Source of the DNA: Inga oerstediana
Taxonomy: Eukaryota; Streptophyta; Magnoliopsida; Fabales; Fabaceae
NCBI GenBank assembly: GCA_963210345.1
Contig: OY723408.1
Location: 38,514,966-38,578,965, forward strand
Direction: 5' to 3'
DNA: 64,000 bases
Shown in pieces: positions 1-11,793 of this stretch. The notes beneath the pieces are model-generated. The model saw only the letters and a list, made by a program, of their open reading frames with translations. It searched no databases and was not told the DNA's origin. Positions within the stretch are counted from its first letter, which is position 1; each line of letters starts with the position of its first letter. The position numbers were made by a program, and so were the translations under genes.

Positions 1-5
1 TTATT

Positions 6-23
6 GGACATTCTAGAATCCTC
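6..23 (+). promoter_or_regulatory. HSE-like palindrome in each monomer (representative site)
   Basis: The block reads GGA-CA-TTC-TA-GAA-TC-CTC. The central TTCnnGAA is an exact match to a two-unit heat shock element. The flanking triplets each match the consensus GAA/TTC in two of three positions at the correct 5-bp spacing, so it resembles a four-unit element with two perfect units. The block recurs in most monomers of both arrays. It is broken in the TTCTTGTATCC subfamily and partly in the TTCTGGAATCC subfamily. The match is what I see; binding by a heat shock factor is inference and may be coincidence. Confidence 0.3.
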
Positions 24-45
24 ATGAAAAATGGTGTGGATAGGT

Positions 46-57
46 GGGTTTTCACCC
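46..57 (+). other. Short dyad GGGT-TTTC-ACCC (representative site)
   Basis: A 4-bp GC-rich stem with a 4-base loop occurs in almost every monomer, with the variant loop TTTT in the TTTTTACCCC copies. On its own the stem is weak. Together with TTCTAGAA it gives each monomer two dyads about 30 bp apart. Dyad-rich satellites have been linked to centromeres without CENP-B boxes; applying that here is inference. Confidence 0.35.
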
Positions 58-420
58 CATTCCGAGACAGTGACCAAACTTTCATTCTTTTGACCTCAAA
101 TTAGCCCAAATCTCGTTCGTGGCGGTTGAGGTCACAAACAGATGAATTTCACAACATTATAGGACATTCTAGAATCCTCATTAAAAATGTAGTGGATCGG
201 TGGGTTTTTACCCCATTTTGAGACAGTGACCAAACTTTCATTCTTTTGACCTCAAATTTGCCCAAATCTCGTTCGTGGCGGTTGAGGACACCAACAGATG
301 AATTTGACAAAATTATTGGACATTCTAGAATCATCATTAAAAATTGAGTGGATCGGTGGGTTTTCACCCCATTTCGAGACAGTGACCAAACTTTCATTCT
401 TTTGACCTCAAATTAGCCCA

Positions 421-2659
421 AATCTCGTTCGTGGCGGTTGAGGACACCAACAGAAGAATTTGACAACATTATTGCACATTCTTGTATCCTCATTAAAAAT
501 GGAGTGGATGGGTGGGTTTTCACCCCATTCCGAGACAGTGACCAAACTTTCATTCTATTGACCTCAAATTAGCTCAAATCTCGTTCGTGGCGGTTGAGGA
601 CAGCAACAGATGAATTTGACAACATTATTGGACATTCTAGAATCCTCATGAAAAATTGAGTGGATCTGTGGGTTTTCACCCCATTTCGAGAAAGTGACCA
701 AACTTTCATTCTTTTGACCTCAAATTAACCCAATTCTCGTTCGTGGCGGTTGAGGACACAAACAGATGAATTTCACAACATTATTGGATATTCTAGAATC
801 CTCATGAAAAATGGAGTGGATAAGTGGGTTTTCACCCTATTCGAAGACAGTGACGAAACTTTTATTCTTTTGACCTCAAATTAGCCTAAATCTCGTTCGT
901 GGCCTTTTAAGACCCAAACAGATGAATTTCACAACATTATTGGACATTCTAGAATCCTTATGAAAAATGGAGTGGATAGGTGGGTTTTCACCCCATTCCG
1001 AGACAGTGACCAAACTTTCATTCTTCTGACCTCAAATTAGCCCAAATCTCGTTGGTGGCGATTGAGGACACAAATAGATGAATTTGACAACATTAATGGA
1101 CATTCTGGAATCCTCATTAAAAATGGAGTGGATCGGTGGGTTTTCACGCCATTCCGAGACAGTGACCAAACTTTCATTCTTTTGACCTCAAATTAGGCCA
1201 AATCTCGTTCGTGGTGGTTGAGGTCACAAACAGATGAATTTCACAACATTATTGGACATTCTAGAATCCTCAAGAAAAATTGAGTGGATCTGTGGGTTTT
1301 CACCCCATTTCGAGACAGTGACCAAACTTTCATTCTTTTGACCTCAAATTAGCCCAAATCTCGTTCGTGGCGGTTGAGGACAGCAACAGATGAATTTGAC
1401 AACATTATTGGACATTCTAGAATCCTCATTAAAAATGTAGTGGATAGGTGGGTTTTCACCCCATTCCGAGACAGTGACCAAACTTTTATTCTTTACACGA
1501 CAAATTAGCCAAAATCTTGTTAGTGGCCGTTCAAGACCCAAACAGAAGAATTTGACAACATTATTGCACATTCTTGAATCCTCATTAAAAATGGAGTGGA
1601 TAGGTGGGTTTTCACCCCATTCCGAGACAGTGACCAAACTTTCATTCTTCTGACCTCAAATTAGGCCAAATCTCGTTCGTGGTGGTTGAGGTCACAAACA
1701 GATGAATTTCACAACATTATTGGACATTCTAGAATCCTCATGAAAAATTGAGTGGATCGGTGGGTTTTTACCCCATTTTGAGACAGTGACCAAACTTTCA
1801 TTCTTTTGACCTCAAATTAGCCCAAATCTTGTTCGGGGCGGTTGAGGACACCAACAGATGAATTTGACAAAATTATTGGACATTCTAGAATCATCATTAA
1901 AAATTGAGTGGATCAGTGGGTTTTCACCCCATTTCGAGACAGTGACCAAACTTTCATTCTTTTGACCTCAAATTAGCCCAAATCTCGTTTATGGCGGTTG
2001 AGGACAGCAACAGATGAATTTGACAACATTATTGGACATTCTAGAATCCTCATTAAAAATGTAGTGGATAGGTGGGTTTTCACCCCATTCCGAGACAGTG
2101 ACCAAACTTTTATTCTTTACACGACAAATTAGCCAAAATCTTGTTAGTGGCCGTTCAAGACCCAAACAGAAGAATTTGACAACATTATTGCACATTCTTG
2201 AATCCTCATTAAAAATGGAGTGGATAGGTGGGTTTTCACCCCATTCCGAGACAGTGACCAAACTTTCATTCTTCTGACCTCAAATTAGGCCAAATCTCGT
2301 TCGTGGTGGTTGAGGTCACAAACAGATGAATTTCACAACATTATTGGACATTCTAGAATCCTCATGAAAAATTGAGTGGATCGGTGGGTTTTTACCCCAT
2401 TTTGGAGACAGTGACCAAACTTTCATTCTTTTGACCTCAAATTAGCCCAAATCTTGTTTGGGGCGGTTGAGGACACCAACAGATGAATTTGACAACATTA
2501 TTGGACATTCTAGAATCATCATTAAAAATTGAGTGGATCAGTGGGTTTTCACCCCATTTCGAGACAGTGACCAAACTTTCATTCTTTTGACCTCAAATTA
2601 GCCCAAATCTCGTTCGTGGTGGTTGAGGACACCAACAGATGAATTTGACAACATTATTG
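421..2659 (+). repeat. Segmental copy 1 of a 19-monomer repeat
   Basis: This block matches 3386-5623 with offset 2965, then 2964 after an extra G near 2403 (TTTTGGAG here, TTTTGAG in the other copy). Diagnostic shared features are ACACCAACAGAAGAATTT near 443, GGATATTC near 783, GGATAAG with CCTATTCGAAG near 829-845, and a nested 4-monomer (624-bp) repeat whose landmark monomers start in phase at 1344 and 1968. The match stops at about 2660, where this copy has GCACATTCTTG and the other has GGACATTCTAG. Confidence 0.85.
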
Positions 2660-3385
2660 CACATTCTTGTATCCTCATTAAAAATGGAGTGGATGGGTGG
2701 GTTTTCACCCCATTCCGAGACAGTGACCAAACTTTCATTCTATTGACCTCAAATTAGCTCAAATCTCGTTCGTGGCGGTTGAGGACACAAACAGATGAAT
2801 TTGACAACATTATTGGACATTCTAGAATCCTCATGAAAAATTGAGTATATCTGTGGGTTTTCACCCCATTTCGAGACAGTGACCAAACTTTCATTCTTTT
2901 GACCTCAAATTAGCCCAAATCTCGTTCGTGGCGGTTGAGGACAGCAACAGATGAATTTGACAACATTATTGGACATTCTAGAATCCTCATTAAAAATGTA
3001 GTGGATAGGTGGGTTTTCACCCCATTCCGAGACAGTGACCAAACTTTTATTCTTTACACGACAAATTAGCCAAAATCTTGTTAGTGGCCGTTCAAGACCC
3101 AAACCGAAGAATTTGACAACATTATTGCACATTCTTGAATCCTCATTAAAAATGGAGTGGATAGGTGGGTTTTCACCCCATTCCGAGACAGTGACCAAAC
3201 TTTCTTTCTTTTGACCTAAAATTAGCCCAAATCTCGTTCGTGGCGGTTGAGGACACAAACAGATGAATTTGACAACATTATTGGACATTCTAGAATCCTC
3301 ATGAAAAATTGAGTGGATCGGTGGGTTTTCACCCCATTTTGAGACAGTGACCAAACTTTCATTCTATTGACCTCAAATTAGCCTA
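2660..3385 (+). repeat. Spacer monomers between two segmental copies
   Basis: About 4.7 monomers, including a landmark-type pair in phase at 2905. The same pair, with the private variant CCCAAACCGAAG, recurs at 5713, which is 18 monomers later. So this stretch also takes part in a second, overlapping duplication. Confidence 0.8.
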
Positions 3386-5623
3386 AATCTCGTTCGTGGC
3401 GGTTGAGGACACCAACAGAAGAATTTGACAACATTATTGCACATTCTTGTATCCTCATTAAAAATGGAGTGGATGGGTGGGTTTTCACCCCATTCCGAGA
3501 CAGTGACCAAACTTTCATTCTATTGACCTCAAATTAGCTCAAATCTCGTTCGTGGCGGTTGAGGACAGCAACAGATGAATTTGACAACATTATTGGACAT
3601 TCTAGAATCCTCATGAAAAATTGAGTGGATCTGTGGGTTTTCACCCCATTTCGAGACAGTGACCAAACTTTCATTCTTTTGACCTCAAATTAACCCAATT
3701 CTCGTTCGTGGCGGTTGAGGACACAAACAGATGAATTTCACAACATTATTGGATATTCTAGAATCCTCATGAAAAATGGAGTGGATAAGTGGGTTTTCAC
3801 CCTATTCGAAGACAGTGACGAAACTTTTATTCTTTTGACCTCAAATTAGCCTAAATCTCGTTCGTGGCCTTTTAAGACCCAAACAGATGAATTTCACAAC
3901 ATTATTGGACATTCTAGAATCCTTATGAAAAATGGAGTGGATAGGTGGGTTTTCACCCCATTCCGAGACAGTGACCAAACTTTCATCCTTCTGACCTCAA
4001 ATTAGCCCAAATCTCGTTGGTGGCGATTGAGGACACAAATAGATGAATTTGACAACATTAATGGACATTCTGGAATCCTCATTAAAAATGGAGTGGATCG
4101 GTGGGTTTTCACGCCATTCCGAGACAGTGACCAAACTTTCATTCTTTTGACCTCAAATTAGGCCAAATCTCGTTCGTGGTGGTTGAGGTCACAAACAGAT
4201 GAATTTCACAACATTATTGGATATTCTAGAATCCTCATGAAAAATTGAGTGGATCTGTGGGTTTTCACCCCATTTCGAGACAGTGACCAAACTTTCATTC
4301 TTTTGACCTCAAATTAGCCCAAATCTCGTTCGTGGCGGTTGAGGACACCAACAGATGAATTTGACAACATTATTGGACATTCTAGAATCCTCATTAAAAA
4401 TGTAGTGGATAGGTGGGTTTTCACCCCATTCCGAGACAGTGACCAAACTTTTATTCTTTACACGATAAATTAGCCAAAATCTTGTTAGTGGCCGTTCAAG
4501 ACCCAAACAAAAGAATTTGACAACATTATTGCACATTCTTGAATCCTCATTAAAAATGGAGTGGATAGGTGGGTTTTCACCCCATTCCGAGACAGTGACC
4601 AAACTTTCATTCTTCTGACCTCAAATTAGGCCAAATCTCGTTCGTGGTGGTTGAGGTCACAAACAGATGAATTTCACAACATTATTGGACATTCTAGAAT
4701 CCTCATGAAAAATTGAGTGGATCGGTGGGTTTTTACCCCATTTTGAGACAGTGACCAAACTTTCATTCTTTTGACCTCAAATTAGCCCAAATCTTGTTCG
4801 GGGCGGTTGAGGACACCAACAGATGAATTTGACAACATTATTGGACATTCTAGAATCATCATTAAAAATTGAGTGGATCAGTGGGTTTTCACCCCATTTC
4901 GAGACAGTGACCAAACTTTCATTCTTTTGACCTCAAATTAGCCCAAATCTCGTTCGTGGCGGTTGAGGACAGCAACAGATGAATTTGACAACATTATTGG
5001 ACATTCTAGAATCCTCATTAAAAATGTAGTGGATAGGTGGGTTTTCACCCCATTCCGAGACAGTGACCAAACTTTTATTCTTTACACGACAAATTAGCCA
5101 AAATCTTGTTAGTGGCCGTTCAAGACCCAAACAGAAGAATTTGACAACATTATTGCACATTCTTGAATCCTCATTAAAAATGGAGAGGATAGGTGGGTTT
5201 TCACCCCATTCCGAGACAGTGACCAAACTTTCATTCTTCTGACCTCAAATTAGGCCAAATCTCGTTCGTGGTGGTTGAGGTCACAAACAGATGAATTTCA
5301 CAACATTATTGGACATTCTAGAATCCTCATGAAAAATTGAGTGGATCGGTGGGTTTTTACCCCATTTTGAGACAGTGACCAAACTTTCATTCTTTTGACC
5401 TCAAATTAGCCCAAATCTTGTTCGGGGCGGTTGAGGACACCAACAGATGAATTTGACAACATTATTGGACATTCTAGAATCATCATTAAAAATTGAGTGG
5501 ATCAGTGGGTTTTCACCCCATTTCGAGACAGTGACCAAACTTTCATTCTTTTGACCTCAAATTAGCCCAAATCTCGTTCGTGGTGGTTGAGGACACCAAC
5601 AGATGAATTTGACAACATTATTG
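3386..5623 (+). repeat. Segmental copy 2 of a 19-monomer repeat
   Basis: Near-identical to 421-2659. It lacks the 1-bp insertion of the first copy and differs at scattered bases, for example TCATCCTTCTG near 3985 and GGATATTC near 4219 where copy 1 has GGACATTC. Landmark monomers are in phase at 4309 and 4933, repeating the 624-bp spacing of copy 1. Confidence 0.85.
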
Positions 5624-8600
5624 GACATTCTAGAATCATCATTAAAAATTGAGTGGATCGGTGGGTTTTCACCCCATTTCGAGACAGTGACCAAACTTTC
5701 ATTCTTTTGACCTCAAATTAGCCCAAATCTCGTTCGTGGCGGTTGAGGACACCAACAGATGAATTTGACAACATTATTGGACATTCTAGAATCCTCATTA
5801 AAAATGTAGTGGATAGGTGGGTTTTCACCCCATTCCGAGACAGTGACCAAACTTTTATTCTTTACACGACAAATTAGCCAAAATCTTGTTAGTGGCCGTT
5901 CAAGACCCAAACCGAAGAATTTGACAACATTATTGCACATTCTTGAATCCTCATTAAAAATGGAGTGGATAGGTGGGTTTTCACCCCATTCCGAGACAGT
6001 GACCAAACTTTCTTTCTTTTGACCTAAAATTAGCCCAAATCTCGTTCGTGGCGGTTGAGGACACAAACAGATGAATTTGACAACATTATTGGACATTCTA
6101 GAATCCTCATGAAAAATTGAGTGGATCGGTGGGTTTTTACCCCATTTTGAGACAGTGACCAAACTTTCATTCTATTGACCTCAAATTAGCTCAAATCTCG
6201 TTCGTGGCGGTTGAGGACACAAACAGATGAATTTGACAACATTATTGGACATTCTAGAATCCTCATGAAAAATTGAGTGGATCTGTGGGTTTTCACCCCA
6301 TTTCGAGACAGTGACCAAACTTTCATTCTTCTGACCTCAAATTAGGCCAAATCTTGTTCGTGGTGGTTGAGGTCACAAACAGATGAATTTCACAACATTA
6401 TTGGACATTCTAGAATCCTCATGAAAAATTGAGTGGATCTGTGGGTTTTCACCCCATTTCGAGACAGTGACCAATCTTTCATTCTTCTGACCTCAAATTA
6501 GGCCAAATCTCGTTCGTGGTGGTTGAGGTCACAAACAGATGAATTTCACAACATTATTGGACATTCTAGAATCCTCATGAAAAATTGAGTGGATCGGTGG
6601 GTTTTTACCCCATTTTGAGACAGTGACCAAACTTTCATTCTTTTGACCTCAAATTAGCCCAAATCTTGTTCGGGGCGGTTGAGGACACCAACAGATGAAT
6701 TTGACAACATTATTGGACATTCTAGAATCATCATTAAAAATTGAGTGGATCAGTGGGTTTTCACCCCATTTCGAGACAGTGACCAAACTTTCATTCTTTT
6801 GACCTCAAATTGGCCCAAATCTCGTTCGTGCCGGTTGAGGACAGCAACAGATGAATTTTACAACATTATTGGACATTCTAGAATCCTCATTAAAAATGTA
6901 GTGGATAGGTGGGTTTTCACCCCATTCCGAGACAGTGACCAAACTTTTATTCTTTTCACGACAAATTAGCCAAAATCTTGTTAGTGGCCGTTCAAGACGC
7001 AAACAGAAGAATTTGATAACATTATTGCACATTCTTGAATCCTCATTAAAAATGGAGTGGATAGGTGGGTTTTCACCCCATTCCGAGACAGTGACCAAAC
7101 TTTCTTTCTTTTGACCTAAAATTAGCCCAAATCTCGTTCGTGGCGGTTGAGGACACAAACAGATGAATTTGACAACATTATTGGATATTCTAGAATCCTC
7201 ATGAAAAATGGAGTGGATAAGAGGGTTTTCACCCTATTCGAAGACAATGACGAAACTTTCATTCTTTTGACCTCAAATTAACCCAAATCTCGTTCGTGGT
7301 GGTTGAGGACACAAACAGATGAATTTGACAACATTATTGGATATTCTAGAATCCTCATGAAAAATGGAGTGGATAAGTGGGTTTTCACCCTATTCGAAGA
7401 CAGTGACGAAACTTTTATTCTTTTGACCTCAAATTAGCCCAAATCTCGTTCGTGGCCGTTTAAGACCCAAACAGATGAATTTCACAACATTATTGGACAT
7501 TCTAGAATCCTCATGAAAAATGGAGTGGATAGGTGGGTTTTCACCCCATTCCGAGACAGTGACCAAACTTTCATTCTTTTGACCTCAAATTAGCCCAAAT
7601 ATCGTTCGTGGTGGTTGAGGTCACAAACAGATGAATTTCACAACATTATTGGACATTCTAGAATCCTCATTAAAAATGTAGTGGATAGGTGGGTTTCCAC
7701 CCCATTCCTAGACAGTGACCAAACTTTCATTCTTTTGACCTCAAATTAACCCAATTCTCGTTCGTGGCGGTTGAGGACACAAACAGATGAATTTGACAAC
7801 ATTATTGGATATTCTAGAATCCTCATGAAAAATGGAGTGGATAAGTGGGTTTTCACCCTATTCGAAGACAGTGACGAAACTTTTATTCTTTTGACCTCAA
7901 ATTAGCCCAAATCTCGTTCGTGGCCTTTTAAGACCCAAACAGATGAATTTGACAACATTATTGGACATTCTAGAATCCTTATGAAAAATGGAGTGGATAG
8001 GTCGGTTTTCACGCCATTCCGAGACAGTGACCAAACTTTCATTCTTCTGACCTCAAATTAGCCCAAATCTCGTTGGTGGCGATTGAGGACACAAATAGAT
8101 GAATTTGGCAACATTAATGGACATTCTGGAATCCTCATTAAAAATGGAGTGGATCGGTGGGTTTTCACGCCATTCCGAGACAGTGACCAAACTTTCATTC
8201 TTCTGACCTCAAATTAGGCCAAATCTCGTTCGTGGTGGTTGAGGTCACAAACAGATGAATTACACAACATTATTGGACATTCTAGAATCCTCATGAAAAA
8301 TTGAGTGGATCGGTGGGTTTTTACCCCATTTTGAGACAGTGACCAAACTTTCATTCTTTTGACCTCAAATTAGCCCAAATCTTGTTCGGGGCGGTTGAGG
8401 ACACCAACAGATGAATTTGACAACATTATTGGACATTCTAGAATCATCATTAAAAATTGAGTGGATCAGTGGGTTTTCACCCCATTTCGAGACAGTGACC
8501 AAACTTTCATTCTTTTGACCTCAAATTAGCCCAAATCTCGTTCGTGGTGGTTGAGGACACCAACAGATGAATTTGACAACATTATTGGACATTCTAGAAT

Positions 8601-8829
8601 CATCATTAAAAATTGAGTGGATCGGTGGGTTTTCACCCCATTTCGAGACAGTGACCAAACTTTCATTCTTTTTAACTCAAATTAGCCCAAATCTCGTTCG
8701 TGGCGGTTGAGGACACCAACAGATGAATTTGACAACATTATTGCACATTCTTGTATCCTCATTAAAAATGGAGTGGATGGGTGGGTTTTCACCCCATTCC
8801 GAGACAGTGACCAAACTTTCATTCTATTG
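5624..8829 (+). repeat. Mixed-subfamily stretch of array F
   Basis: About 20 monomers without a long tandem HOR. Landmark pairs lie in phase at 5713 and 6805. From about 7170 the GGATATTC / CCTATTCGAAG subfamily recurs every two or three monomers, followed by GGCCGTTTAAG or GGCCTTTTAAG copies and a GGCGATTGAGG copy near 8079. The short plus-strand open frame at 6745-6969 arises from substitutions that remove stops (AATTGGCCC for AATTAGCCC at 6809); it is not a gene. Confidence 0.85.
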
Positions 8830-11793
8830 ACCTCAAATTAGGCCAAATCTCGTTCGTGGTGGTTGAGGTCACAAACAGATGAATTACACAACATTATTGG
8901 ACATTCTAGAATCCTCATGAAAAATTGAGTGGATCGGTGGGTTTTTACCCCATTTTGAGACAGTGACCAAACTTTCATTCTTTTGACCTCAAATTAGCCC
9001 AAATCTTGTTCGGGGCGGTTGAGGACACCAACAGATGAATTTGACAACATTATTGGACATTCTAGAATCATCATTAAAAATTGAGTGGATCAGTGAGTTT
9101 TCACCCCATTTCGAGACAGTGACCAAACTTTCATTCTTTTGACCTCAAATTAGCCCAAATCTCGTTCGTGGTGGTTGAGGACACCAACAGATGAATTTGA
9201 CAACATTATTGGACATTCTAGAATCATCATTAAAAATTGAGTGGATCGGTGGGTTTTCACCCCATTTCGAGACAGTGACCAAACTTTCATTCTTTTTAAC
9301 TCAAATTAGCCCAAATCTCGTTCGTGGCGGTTGAGGACACCAACAGATGAATTTGACAACATTATTGCACATTCTTGTATCCTCATTAAAAATGGAGTGG
9401 ATGGGTGGGTTTTCACCCTATTCCGAGACAGTGACCAAACTTTCATTCTATTGACCTCAAATTAGCTCAAATCTCGTTCGTGGCGGTTGAGGACACCAAC
9501 AGATGAATTTGACAACATTATTGCACATTCTTGTATCCTCATTAAAAATGGAGTGGATGGGTGGGTTTTCACCCCATTCCGAGACAGTGACCAAACTTTC
9601 ATTCTATTGACCTCAAATTAGGCCAAATCTCGTTCGTGGTGGTTGAGGTCACAAACAGATGAATTACACAACATTATTGGACATTCTAGAATCCTCATGA
9701 AAAATTGAGTGGATCGGTGGGTTTTTACCCCATTTCGAGACAGTGACCAAACTTTCATTCTTTTGACCTCAAATTAGCCCAAATCTTGTTCGGGGCGGTT
9801 GAGGACACCAACAGATGAATTTGACAACATTATTGGACATTCTAGAATCATCATTAAAAATTGAGTGGATCAGTGGGTTTTCACCCCATTTCGAGACAGT
9901 GACCAAACTTTCATTCTTTTGACCTCAAATTAGCCCAAATCTCGTTCATGGTGGTTGAGGACACCAACAGATGAATTTGACAACATTATTGGACATTCTA
10001 GAATCATCATTAAAAATTGAGTGGATCGGTGGGTTTTCACCCCATTTCGAGACAGTGACCAAACTTTCATTCTTTTTAACTCAAATTAGCCCAAATCTCG
10101 TTCGTGGCGGTTGAGGACACCAACAGATGAATTTGACAACATTATTGCACATTCTTGTATCCTCATTAAAAATGGAGTGGATGGGTGGGTTTTCACCCCA
10201 TTCCGAGACAGTGACCAAACTTTCATTCTATTGACCTCAAATTAGCTCAAATATCGTTCGTGGCGGTTGAGGACACAAACAGATGAATTTGACAACATTA
10301 TTGCACATTCTTGAATCCTCATTAAAAATGGAGTGGATAGGTGGGTTTTCACCCCATTCCGAGACAGTGACCAAACTTTCATTCTTTTGACCTCAAATTA
10401 GCCCAAATCTCGTTCGTGGTGGTTGAGGACACCAACAGATGAATTTGACAACATTATTGGACATTCTAGAATCATCATTAAAAATTGAGTGGATCGGTGG
10501 GTTTTCACCCCATTTCGAGACAGTGACCAAACTTTCATTCTTTTTAACTCAAATTAGCCCAAATCTCGTTCGTGGCGGTTGAGGACACCAACAGATGAAT
10601 TTGACAACATTATTGCACATTCTTGTATCCTCATTAAAAATGGAGTGGATGGGTGGGTTTTCACCCCATTCAGAGACAGTGACCAAACTTTCATTCTATT
10701 GACCTCAAATTAGCTCAAATCTCGTTCGTGGCGGTTGAGGACACAAACAGATGAATTTGACAACATTATTGGACATTCTAGAATCCTCATGAAAAATTGA
10801 GTGGATCTGTGGGTTTTCACCCCATTTCGAGACAGTGACCAAACTTTCATTCTTTTGACCTCAAATTAGCCCATATCTCGATCGTGGCGGTTGAGGACAG
10901 CAACAGATGAATTTGACAACATTATTGGACATTCTAGAATCCTCATTAAAAATGTAGTGGATAGGTGGGTTTTCACCCCATTTCGAGACAGTGACCAAAC
11001 TTTTATTCTTTTCACGACAAATTAGCCAAAATCTTGTTAGTGGCCGTTCAAGACCCAAACAGAAGAATTTGACAACATTATTGCACATTCTTGAATCCTC
11101 ATTAAAAATGGAGTGGATAGGTGGGTTTTCACCCCATTCCGAGACAGTGACCAAACTTTCTTTCTTTTGACCTAAAATTAGCCCAAATCTCATTCGTGGC
11201 GGTTGAGGACACAAACAGATGAATTTGACAACATTATTGGATATTCTAGAATCCTCATGAAAAATGGAGTGGATAAGAGGGTTTTCACCCTATTCGAAGA
11301 CAATGACGAAACTTTCATTCTTTTGACCTCAAATTAACCCAAATCTCGTTCGTGGAGGTTGAGGACACAAACAGATGAATTTGACAACATTATTGGATAT
11401 TCTAGAATCCTCATGAAAAATGGAGTGGATAAGTGGGTTTTCACCCTATTCGAAGACAGTGACGAAACTTTTATTCTTTTGACCTCAAATTAGCCCAAAT
11501 TTCGTTCGTGGCCTTTTAAGACCCAAACAGATGAATTTCACAACATTATTGGACATTCTAGAATCCTTATGAAAAATGGAGTGGATAGGTGGGTTTTCAC
11601 CCCATTCCGAGACAGTGACCAAACTTTCATTCTTCTGACCTCAAATTAGCCCAAATCTCGTTGGTGGCGATTGAGGACACAAATAGATGAATTTGACAAC
11701 ATTAATGGACATTCTGGAATCCTCATTAAAAATGGAGTGGATCGGTGGGTTTTCACGCCATTCCGAGACAGTGACCAAACTTTCATTCTTTTG
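8830..11793 (+). repeat. 2964-bp HOR (19 monomers), copy A
   Basis: First full copy of a tandem 19-monomer unit whose similarity runs from about 8830 to 15222. Diagnostic variants are GAATTACACAAC (8881), CTTTTTAACTC near 9293 and 10073, CAAATATCG (10247), CCATTCAGAG (10666), CCCATATCTCGATCG (10870) and a landmark monomer in phase at 10861. It contains a nested 5-monomer (780-bp) repeat. Confidence 0.85.

Larger units (their letters stand above)
1..156 (+). repeat. Reference monomer (156 bp)
   Basis: I use this copy as the phase reference for array F. It has 65 G+C of 156 (42%). Visible elements are the 8-bp palindrome TTCTAGAA at 11-18, a run of five A at 27-31, a small potential hairpin with stem GGGT/ACCC and loop TTTC at 46-57, and CpGs at 63, 114, 118 and 123. 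The length is near one nucleosome core plus a short linker, which is common for centromeric satellites. No internal subrepeat is evident. Confidence 0.9.
1..420 (+). repeat. Left-edge monomers of array F
   Basis: About 2.7 monomers lie before the first recognisable duplicated block. They include a TTACAAC-free GGCGGTTGAGGTCAC copy, a copy with TAGTGGATCGG, and one with ATCATCATTAAAAATTGAG. No gene or other element is present. Confidence 0.85.

Noticed and set aside
43..58. G-quadruplex in GGTGGGTTTTCACCCC
   Set aside because: Each monomer has only one short G-run block on a strand, so four runs cannot be assembled locally. A small hairpin is the better description.
59..75. CENP-B box-like sequence around TTCGAGACAGTGACC
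   Set aside because: TTCGnnnnA fits the first half of the box, but the required CGGG is absent (GACC in its place), and many copies have TCCGAG. I see no full box in any monomer type.
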